Assembly (NCBI GenBank): GCA_023301395.1
Contig: JALZUY010000170.1
Span: 1 to 10,639 of the forward strand
Direction: 5' to 3'
From: Nonlabens sp.
Lineage (GTDB): Bacteria; Bacteroidota; Bacteroidia; Flavobacteriales; Flavobacteriaceae
Length of the DNA stretch: 10,639 nt
Shown here: positions 5,854 to 10,639 of the stretch, one piece after another
Layout: each line of letters starts with the position of its first letter
Numbering within the stretch: the stretch's first letter is position 1
Translations under genes and position numbers: made by a program
The notes under the pieces: generated by a model
What the model was told of the DNA's origin: nothing
The model's database searches: none
Seen by the model: the letters and a program-made list of their open reading frames with translations, nothing else

Positions 5854-6771
5854 ATGCAACTCACCACACCAGTTCCTATTCAACCTTTGCAACCAGCTAT
5901 AGACTACAACAGCTCTATACTATTTCTGGGCAGTTGCTTTACGGAAAACATAGGTGCTAAGATGGCTTATCAAGGTTTTAAAACCTGTATAAACCCGTTT
6001 GGGATAGTATTTAATCCTCATAGTTTAATGGTATTGCTGGAGCGTTCTTTATCGGGAACTATGTTCAGTGAAAAAGATATAGAATCTCATTTTTCCTACC
6101 TCGTACATTCCGACTTGAATGGAACCTCAATTGAAGCTATTTTAACAAATCTAAATACAGCCGGAGAATTACTTACTGCCCAAATTAAAAAAGCATCTCA
6201 TGTTTTTATAACCTTAGGAACAGCTTGGGTTTATGAACATATCGAGAAACAATTGATCGTTGCAAATTGTCATAAACAACCGCAAGCTCTATTTGACAAG
6301 AAATTACTTTCCATAAACGAAATCTCAGATTGTTTACAATCTATTATTTCCATTATTCATAAAGTAAAACCAAACGCAAAAGTCATTTTTACTCTTTCTC
6401 CAGTAAGACATATCAAAGATGGCTTTACTGAGAATCAACGCAGTAAAGCACGATTATTTGAATCGATTCAATCTGTTGTAGAAAGTAAGAATGCAGGTTA
6501 TTTCCCAGCTTATGAGATTGTAATGGATGAATTGCGTGACTATAGATTCTATGGCCGTGATATGATCCACTTGAATGAAATAGGCATCGAGTTGGTTTGG
6601 GAACGCTTTTGCAAAAGCGTTATAAACACAACCGCTCTGCCCGTTATGAAAGCCGTTGAAAAACACCGCAGACTAGTTGCCCACAAACCTACTGATATAG
6701 AATTACATGAGGAACACATAGCTAAATCTCACCTAGAATTACTTCAAAAACATCCACTAGTTCAACTATGA
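5854..6771 (+). CDS. GSCFA domain protein (SGNH-like hydrolase family)
   Basis: This 305-residue protein carries the family signature as G26-S27-C28-F29-T30 in LGSCFTENIG, then INPFGIVFNP (46-55), LGTAWVYE, a TLSPVRH block and, near the C-terminus, D236-x-x-H239 in GRDMIHLNEIG. The Ser at the GS motif and the D-x-x-H pair are the expected SGNH-type catalytic residues, so it is probably an active esterase or acyl-transfer enzyme; the substrate is unknown. No signal peptide is seen, so it should be cytoplasmic. I chose ATG 5854 over the in-frame TTG at 5827 because the start MQLTTPVPI fits the family and the TTG lies inside the promoter element. Codons 251-255 (RFCKS) are formed by a copy of the palindromic repeat. 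The stop overlaps the next start (ATGA). Confidence 0.9.
   Translation: MQLTTPVPIQPLQPAIDYNSSILFLGSCFTENIGAKMAYQGFKTCINPFGIVFNPHSLMVLLERSLSGTMFSEKDIESHFSYLVHSDLNGTSIEAILTNLNTAGELLTAQIKKASHVFITLGTAWVYEHIEKQLIVANCHKQPQALFDKKLLSINEISDCLQSIISIIHKVKPNAKVIFTLSPVRHIKDGFTENQRSKARLFESIQSVVESKNAGYFPAYEIVMDELRDYRFYGRDMIHLNEIGIELVWERFCKSVINTTALPVMKAVEKHRRLVAHKPTDIELHEEHIAKSHLELLQKHPLVQL
6604..6619. repeat. 16-bp perfect palindrome, CGCTTTTGCAAAAGCG (copy 2, in coding sequence)
   Basis: This is a perfect palindrome, extended to 20 bp (6602-6621) by flanking AA and TT. It differs from copy 1 by a paired change at the centre (TTGCAA for TCGCGA), so symmetry has been kept. It lies inside the GSCFA gene and supplies codons for RFCKS. 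Confidence 0.75.
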
Positions 6772-7391
6772 AAAACTTAAAAACACTTATCGCAGGAGCG
6801 TTAATGATGCTAGCCATTGTACTGGTTTATGATTACATAAAAGATTACCGCACAGAGCAAGCTAATTTGATTGCGCAAAGTGAACTTATAGAGCAAGAAG
6901 TCTTAAGTGTGAGTAAGTTAATAGTTACCGAAATAAATTATGGTAAAGTATATACCTATGAGAATTCAAAATCCTATGGTTGGGATTTCTTCTCAAGTCA
7001 GAAAAAAGCACTCGTCGTTTCAAACGCCAAAGCTCAAGTAATTTATGATCTTAAAAACTTAGAGTACAAGATTGATAGTAAACGCAAAGAAATTGTTTTT
7101 TCTAAGTTACCACAACCGAGTATTAACATAAATCCTAACTTGAATTTCTATGAGTTAGACAACGGTCTGCTCAATACTTTTGAGGCCAAAGACTTCAATA
7201 ACATGAAGCAAAAAATCTCTAAAGACATAGAACGTCAAATAAGAAAAAGTGACGTTCTCAAAAATGCCGACGATCGATTACTATCAGAACTCACTCGCAT
7301 TTTTGTATTGAGTAATTCCATGGGATGGACTGTAATCTATAACGGTAATTCTGTTGAAAATGCAATCGAGATTACTAACTTCTTAGACTAG
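6768..7391 (+). CDS. DUF4230 family protein, membrane-anchored
   Basis: This 207-residue protein has one N-terminal transmembrane segment (about 6-24) with no signal-peptidase site, then an extracytoplasmic domain of DUF4230 type: a helical stretch (about 30-55), the L-x-V-x-K-x-I-V pattern near 46-53, beta-rich repeats around 80-115 (AQVIYDLKNLEYKID, then IVFSKLPQP) and a C-terminal helix and strand ending WTVIYNG...AIEI. The family has no known biochemical role. Its ATG overlaps the GSCFA stop (ATGA, 6768-6771), so the two genes are coupled. It ends at TAG 7389-7391, overlapping the stop codon of the opposing lipoprotein gene. Confidence 0.82.
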   Translation: MKNLKTLIAGALMMLAIVLVYDYIKDYRTEQANLIAQSELIEQEVLSVSKLIVTEINYGKVYTYENSKSYGWDFFSSQKKALVVSNAKAQVIYDLKNLEYKIDSKRKEIVFSKLPQPSININPNLNFYELDNGLLNTFEAKDFNNMKQKISKDIERQIRKSDVLKNADDRLLSELTRIFVLSNSMGWTVIYNGNSVENAIEITNFLD

Positions 7392-7726
7392 TCAGCCTTA
7401 ATCTCATACTCTGCAGACAGTTTATCATAAGTAGTTTGCAATAGTTGCCATCTTGTGTTAAAAAGTTGCTTTTTAAGAGAGCACATTTTAGCGTTTTTTT
7501 CTAGTGCTTTTTCAAACTCTGGAGCAGTAATCTCTTTATTCATGTAAGCTGTAGTAATGTTAGGTCGTTCCTCTTTACAAGCTTGATACTCATTAAAAGC
7601 GACTACATATTCTTGATATGCTTTACTGCTTTTTATATCGTCAGTAGCATTATTCACTGCTGTAGATTCTTGTTGATTACACGAGATTAAACTTATTACT
7701 AAAAAGAAAAAAAAGAGCTTTTTCAT
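7388..7726 (-). CDS. Small lipoprotein, unknown function
   Basis: This 112-residue protein has a lipoprotein signal: MKK, a hydrophobic core rich in F and a lipobox L13-I-S-C16, with Asn following the Cys. The mature part is mostly helical and charged, with two more cysteines (C50 and C82) that could form a disulfide. No family is recognised. It should be lipid-anchored on the periplasmic side of the inner or outer membrane. It has its own well-formed promoter (7743-7774). Its TAG stop and that of the convergent DUF4230 gene share the palindrome CTAG (7388-7391), and no terminator is visible between the two. Confidence 0.82.
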   Translation of the reverse strand: MKKLFFFFLVISLISCNQQESTAVNNATDDIKSSKAYQEYVVAFNEYQACKEERPNITTAYMNKEITAPEFEKALEKNAKMCSLKKQLFNTRWQLLQTTYDKLSAEYEIKAD

Positions 7727-7742
7727 GAGAATGTATTTTTAA

Positions 7743-7774
7743 CAAATTTAAGCTTTGGCAACAAATATTCAAAA
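7743..7774 (-). promoter_or_regulatory. Promoter of the lipoprotein gene
   Basis: On the minus strand TTTTG (7774-7770), a 19-base spacer and TAAATTTG (7750-7743) match the Bacteroidota promoter in both elements and spacing. Transcription would start near 7738, about 12 bases before the ATG. The upstream element directly abuts the T run of the terminator of the neighbouring sigma-factor operon. Confidence 0.65.
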
Positions 7775-7811
7775 CATAAAAAAGCCTAATCAACACTATT
7801 TTGAAAAGGCT
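7775..7811 (-). terminator. Intrinsic terminator of the sigma-factor operon
   Basis: On the minus strand AGCCT (7811-7807) pairs with AGGCT (7787-7783) across a 19-base loop and is followed by a run of T (AGGCTTTTTTATG). It lies about 37 bases after the stop of the Spy/CpxP-like gene. The long loop makes it moderate in strength, but the form is typical. Confidence 0.65.
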
Positions 7812-7847
7812 CTTATCCATGACTAAATCAAATAAATCGACAGTTGT

Positions 7848-8321
7848 TTAAGGTCTGCCTTTACCTTTACGCTTTTTGAATTCTCTTAGCATTTTTCTAC
7901 GGAAATCCATTTCGGCTTTCATGAGTTTTAAGAAGCGTTTTGCTCCTATAATCTCGATAATTTTAGATCTATTTTGTTCATAACTCGATCCATGAATAAG
8001 ATTATCTAAATCAGCAATTTTATTGATATAAGTTAAAGCACTAGCATCTGTAAGTGTTTCAAACTCTTCTTCCATTTCACGGATTAACACCTTTTTCTTA
8101 CGTTCTAGTTTTTGATGTCTATCTTTTATTTCATTAAAAACAGGCCAGAATTTAGTAGCCTCATCTGGAGTTAACTCTAGCTGTTCTGTAATATAAGCAA
8201 CGGCAAGCGCTTCTATTTTTTCTTTATCCATACGACGATCATTTCTCTTATCGCTATCTGGACTTTGTGCCATTCCTATAGTACTTATAAGAATTGTAAT
8301 TAATAATATATACTTTTTCAT
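7848..8321 (-). CDS. Secreted Spy/CpxP-like helical protein ('sensor of ECF-type sigma factor')
   Basis: This 157-residue protein has a signal peptide (1-18, likely cut after A18 in GMAQ) and an all-helical, highly charged mature part. It contains an LTxxQ-like motif, LELTPDEATKFWPVF (48-62), where the usual Gln is replaced, as in many Bacteroidota members. A long charged helix with a KKK/EEE pattern follows (about 69-90), and the C-terminus is very basic (KKRKGKGRP). The fold class is that of the periplasmic proteins Spy, CpxP, ZraP and CnrX, which bind unfolded proteins or metals and can control envelope-stress regulators. It is last in an operon with an ECF sigma factor and a membrane protein, and overlaps the latter's stop (ATGA). 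It is probably the sensing or buffering part of the switch; the signal is unknown. No His/Cys metal site is evident. Confidence 0.82.
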   Translation of the reverse strand: MKKYILLITILISTIGMAQSPDSDKRNDRRMDKEKIEALAVAYITEQLELTPDEATKFWPVFNEIKDRHQKLERKKKVLIREMEEEFETLTDASALTYINKIADLDNLIHGSSYEQNRSKIIEIIGAKRFLKLMKAEMDFRRKMLREFKKRKGKGRP

Positions 8322-8824
8322 TCTGTAATAATTTCGTTTAATTCTATTTCTTCTTGCAAGTAATCATATAGATCGTCATCGTCTATTCCGTCTGAAAAAC
8401 TCATATTGTCAAGCATATCATTGTCTGCAAATAATATTTCTATAGTACTTTCATCATAAAGTGATGCTTCGTCAACAAGATATTCTTCTAATTCTGACGT
8501 TTCTAAACTAGCAAAATCTAACGAACCACTATTCCCAGTATTCATTGTCATAATTATAGCCAGTACTGCAGCAATTGCAAGAATAGGATACAATACATTT
8601 TTATAATCAAAACGATCGTTAAGGCTTACAACCTTAGACTCTCTAACAGGAAGTAATTGCTTTTCTAGCGATTCAAAATAATCATCAGGCACTTGAAAAC
8701 CAGTTTCTTTACCTAGTTTTTCATCTAGAATCAACTGCGTCAACATACTTTCTTCAAAGTTCTTGAAAAAGTCTTGAGGTACTTGAAAACCTAAATCCTT
8801 GTTATGTTTATTTTCTTTATTCAT
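8318..8824 (-). CDS. Single-pass anti-sigma-like protein with duplicated FQVP motif
   Basis: This 168-residue protein lies between an ECF sigma factor gene and a secreted Spy-like gene, the usual place of an anti-sigma factor. Its layout fits: a cytoplasmic N-terminus (1-75), one transmembrane segment (about 77-94) and an acidic extracytoplasmic tail (95-168, with IDDDD and QEEIELNE near the end). It shows no zinc-binding H-x3-C-x2-C motif of classical ZAS anti-sigma factors and no FecR domain. Instead GFQVPxDxFxxxExxxL occurs twice, at 12-28 and 42-58, with a period of 30 residues. These repeats are the best candidates for the sigma-binding part, which is inference. The acidic tail and the basic secreted partner could interact by charge. 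ATG 8824 lies 35 bases after the sigma gene; the stop overlaps the next gene's start. Confidence 0.72.
   Translation of the reverse strand: MNKENKHNKDLGFQVPQDFFKNFEESMLTQLILDEKLGKETGFQVPDDYFESLEKQLLPVRESKVVSLNDRFDYKNVLYPILAIAAVLAIIMTMNTGNSGSLDFASLETSELEEYLVDEASLYDESTIEILFADNDMLDNMSFSDGIDDDDLYDYLQEEIELNEIITE
8681..8793. repeat. 90-bp-period direct repeat within the anti-sigma-like gene
   Basis: ACTTGAAAAC occurs at 8691-8700 and 8781-8790, exactly 90 bases (30 codons) apart, encoding the two FQVP motifs. The remaining bases have diverged while the amino-acid pattern is kept, which suggests an old internal duplication held by selection. Confidence 0.65.
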
Positions 8825-8859
8825 GCTCTGATTTTAAGACTATTATATTCTTAAAAAGT

Positions 8860-9408
8860 TTAATCTCGTTTTATATATTGTTCAATTTTTTTAGCAGCAA
8901 TATGGTAACTAGCCTTAACAGCTCCTTCACTTAAATCCAGTAATTTAGCAATATCCTTAAACTTAACCTCATCATAATAGCGCATTTTAAAAATCTCACC
9001 TTGTCTTTTAGGCAATGTTGCCAGAGCTTTCTGTAGTGTTAATTGTATTTCATCACCAGTAAAATATACATCGGCCTCTAGTTGATTGACTAGATGTGAT
9101 TGTAATTGTGTGTCATCTATTTGTAATTGCTTTCCTTTTTTAGTTAAAAAAGTCATGCTTTCATTATAAGCAATACGATATAACCAAGAAGACAGTTTAC
9201 TATCACCTTTGAAGTTTTTAATTCCTTTAAAAACTTTAACAAAAACATTTTGCAACACATCATGAGCATCGTCATGATCTAGCACTAATTTTCTTATTTG
9301 CCAGTACAGTTGTTCTTGAAACTCTTGTAGCAACATGCGATAACCAGCCTCAATAGTTTGAGAAGCTTTAATAAGTTCTAGAATTTCATTTTCTTTTTCG
9401 GCTATCAT
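8860..9408 (-). CDS. ECF-type RNA polymerase sigma factor
   Basis: This 182-residue protein has the two core domains of group IV sigma factors. Region 2 spans about 22-90, including D-x-x-H-DVLQNVFVKVF (47-60), which binds core polymerase, and the -10 reading part FKGDSKLSSWLYRIAYN (66-82). Region 4 spans about 122-180: LPKRQGEIFKMRYYDE, then a helix-turn-helix around FKDIAKLLDLSEGAVKASYH (150-169) for the -35 element. There is no extra C-terminal domain. It heads an operon with an anti-sigma-like membrane protein and a Spy-like secreted protein, so it probably governs an envelope-stress response. ATG 9408 is the first possible Met in this frame, as TGA lies just upstream. Only a poor promoter candidate is seen (GAAAGATA and GAAAA on the plus strand, 9431-9461). 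Confidence 0.93.
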   Translation of the reverse strand: MIAEKENEILELIKASQTIEAGYRMLLQEFQEQLYWQIRKLVLDHDDAHDVLQNVFVKVFKGIKNFKGDSKLSSWLYRIAYNESMTFLTKKGKQLQIDDTQLQSHLVNQLEADVYFTGDEIQLTLQKALATLPKRQGEIFKMRYYDEVKFKDIAKLLDLSEGAVKASYHIAAKKIEQYIKRD

Positions 9409-9480
9409 AGTCCATCATAAGACTGCAAGAGAAAGATAAGGTTTAATTGAAATGTAGAAAATTTTATTAATGTTTTACCG

Positions 9481-9508
9481 TTGTGAGATAGAAGATTATT
9501 TATCTTCA
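9481..9508 (+). promoter_or_regulatory. Weak candidate promoter for the Bax-inhibitor gene
   Basis: TTG (9481-9483), a 17-base spacer and TATCTTCA (9501-9508) partly match the Bacteroidota promoter; two of the six fixed positions of TAnnTTTG differ. It would start transcription about 15-20 bases before ATG 9531. This is tentative. Confidence 0.3.
9491..9507. promoter_or_regulatory. Inverted repeat in the divergent sigma/Bax-inhibitor spacer
   Basis: GAAGAT (9491-9496) and ATCTTC (9502-9507) are exact inverted arms around five bases. The site overlaps the candidate promoter of the plus-strand gene, a position suited to an operator, but the arms are short and no regulator is assigned. Confidence 0.3.
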
Positions 9509-9530
9509 CTAATTACAACTTAAAAAAAAC

Positions 9531-10256
9531 ATGGAAAACAATACTTCTACACCATTTCAACCGCTTATTGCCGTTGATGAAGATACTAGAGTCGCATTTT
9601 ATAAACGCACTTATACTCACGTAGCACTAGCTGTTGGTCTATTTATAATAGTAGAAGCTCTATTTTTAAGAATTCAACCATTAGTTGATTTTGCGTTATC
9701 CATGACCCAAGGATGGTACTGGCTTATTATGTTAGGTGGTTTTATGCTTGCTACTAACTATGCGCAGAGTTTAGCACATAAATCCCACGATAGGACACAA
9801 CAGTATCTAGCTCTACTACTTTATGTAGTGGCCGAGGCTTTTATATTCCTTCCCATGATATGGATGGCAATCGCTTATTCTGGCGGAGGAGACACCAACA
9901 ATATCTTTGATAACTCGATTATCAATCAAGCGGCAGTGATGACACTTGCTTTATTTATTGGATTAAGTGCTATTGTTTTAGTAACCAAAAAAGATTTCAG
10001 TTTCCTGCGCAACATACTTACCGTTGGCTTTTTTATCGCTATAGGATTAATTATCGCAGGTATGATTTTTGGATTTAATTTAGGGTTAGCTTTTAGTGGA
10101 GCGATGGTTGTTCTAGCCTCAGGTTCTATCTTGTATCAAACTTCAAATCTGGTTCACAAGTACAGTACAGACCAGCATGTAGGAGCATCTTTAGGGTTAT
10201 TTGCATCCTTGATGTTACTCTTCTGGTACTTACTCAGCATATTTGGCAGAGATTAG
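9531..10256 (+). CDS. Bax inhibitor-1 / YccA family membrane protein
   Basis: This 241-residue protein has a short polar N-terminus (1-28, with the family-typical FYKRTYTH before the first helix) and about seven transmembrane segments (roughly 29-47, 60-77, 89-106, 131-152, 158-180, 186-204 and 217-237). The acidic E102 lies within the third segment, as usual in the family, and ILYQTSNLVHKY (200-211) matches the conserved ILYDT-like motif. Bacterial members include YccA, a modulator of the FtsH protease, and BsYetJ, a pH-dependent calcium leak channel; which role applies here cannot be told. The gene is divergent from the ECF sigma operon, with a 122-base spacer, and is followed 43 bases later by a peptidase gene with no clear terminator between. 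Confidence 0.92.
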   Translation: MENNTSTPFQPLIAVDEDTRVAFYKRTYTHVALAVGLFIIVEALFLRIQPLVDFALSMTQGWYWLIMLGGFMLATNYAQSLAHKSHDRTQQYLALLLYVVAEAFIFLPMIWMAIAYSGGGDTNNIFDNSIINQAAVMTLALFIGLSAIVLVTKKDFSFLRNILTVGFFIAIGLIIAGMIFGFNLGLAFSGAMVVLASGSILYQTSNLVHKYSTDQHVGASLGLFASLMLLFWYLLSIFGRD

Positions 10257-10299
10257 ATTACTCGCTTACATACTTAGTCTAAATCCAGAAACACAATGG

Positions 10300-10639
10300 A
10301 TGGCGCCATATGCATTTGCATTGGTAGGCATAGGTTTTGCATTCTTTTTTGGACATCTGATATTACGTAAAATACAGCGCAAGAATGACTTTGTATGGAA
10401 TAGACAACCTTTTACATATCGCAGGTTACCGCTTTCGCAAAAGCGTATTCTAGAAACATTTCCATTCTATCAAAAACTGTCTAAAAAATACCAGCGACAG
10501 TTTGAACATCGCATGGTAGCCTTTATAAAAGATAAAGATTTCAAACACAGGCATAACAACCAAGTGAGTGATGCACAAGTAACTTACTCAGCAGCGGTTG
10601 CTATTCAATTAAGTTTTGGTCGTGCAAATTATCTTTATA
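10300..10639 (+). CDS. Zinc-dependent peptidase, MtfA/M90-like (N-terminal part, cut by window end)
   Basis: The frame from ATG 10300 runs off the end of the window with 113 residues visible. It starts MAPYAFALVG with a hydrophobic segment (about 4-23), then a basic region, LSQKRILETFPFYQKLS (45-61), and a block of MtfA type: QRQFEHRMVAFIKDKDF (66-82) and VTYSAAVAIQLSFG near the end, equivalent to the IAAQA part of MtfA. The HExxH zinc motif would lie beyond the window, so activity cannot be judged. MtfA-like proteins are aminopeptidases; in E. coli MtfA binds the repressor Mlc, but that link is not expected here. The frame is open upstream of this ATG into the Bax-inhibitor gene, so the start is uncertain. 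Residues 45-49 (LSQKR) come from the palindromic repeat. Confidence 0.72.
   Translation, partial: MAPYAFALVGIGFAFFFGHLILRKIQRKNDFVWNRQPFTYRRLPLSQKRILETFPFYQKLSKKYQRQFEHRMVAFIKDKDFKHRHNNQVSDAQVTYSAAVAIQLSFGRANYLY
10430..10445. repeat. Near-palindrome CGCTTTCGCAAAAGCG (copy 3, in coding sequence)
   Basis: This copy differs from copy 1 at one position (A for G in the right arm), which breaks one of the eight symmetric pairs. It lies in the peptidase gene and encodes LSQKR, a different reading frame of the element from that used in copy 2. Confidence 0.7.

Noticed and set aside
6454..6666. Antisense frame within the GSCFA gene
   Set aside because: It is opposite the conserved catalytic D-x-x-H region, with no independent support.
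1..10639. Mobile elements, CRISPR arrays, tRNA or rRNA genes, phage genes
   Set aside because: I found no transposase or integrase frames, no regularly spaced repeats and no cloverleaf or rRNA sequence on either strand; the palindromes are only 16-20 bp and have no linked enzyme gene.

Overview
The window looks like chromosome of a marine-type flavobacterium (Bacteroidota, Flavobacteriaceae; Nonlabens, Dokdonia or a close relative is my best guess). The reasons are the AT-rich sequence, weak or absent Shine-Dalgarno sites, several promoters that fit the Bacteroidota pattern (TTG or TTTG, then TAnnTTTG), lineage-typical families (GSCFA, DUF4230, DUF4870, the sigma/anti-sigma/'sensor' trio) and the palindrome CGCTTTCGCGAAAGCG, which I recall as common in such genomes. 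I see no phage, transposon, CRISPR or RNA genes. It is mostly housekeeping and envelope-related sequence.

Layout. 1-562 (+): end of an operon with a possible upstream gene tail, a 43-residue membrane mini-protein and a DUF4870 membrane protein. 577-1883 (-): a two-gene unit, an M23 (LytM) murein endopeptidase followed by a small MerR-type regulator, coupled by TAATG. 1884-2042: divergent promoter region and a possibly structured alaS leader holding the palindrome. 2043-4662 (+): alaS (alanyl-tRNA synthetase), broken by a frame change near base 3996 in the middle of the editing site. 4674-5807 (+): a YcxB-like membrane protein and two small C-terminally anchored proteins that look like diverged tandem copies. 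5854-7391 (+): a GSCFA hydrolase and a DUF4230 protein, overlapping by ATGA and with their own promoter. 7388-7726 (-): a small lipoprotein whose stop codon overlaps that of the DUF4230 gene. 7848-9408 (-): an ECF sigma factor, a single-pass anti-sigma-like protein and a secreted Spy/CpxP-like protein, ended by an intrinsic terminator. 9531-10639 (+): a Bax-inhibitor-1 family membrane protein and the start of an MtfA/M90-type peptidase cut by the window edge.

How the genes fit together. The sigma/anti-sigma/Spy-like trio reads as an envelope-stress switch: the secreted helical protein would sense or buffer periplasmic conditions, the membrane protein would hold the sigma factor, and the sigma factor would be released on stress. 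The M23 peptidase, lipoprotein, YcxB-like and Bax-inhibitor proteins are also envelope proteins, but nothing in the sequence shows that they belong to one regulon.

The most striking observations are the split alaS reading frame, the palindromic repeat that occurs both between genes and inside two coding sequences in different reading frames, the duplicated FQVP motif in the anti-sigma-like protein, and the possible folded leader of alaS.
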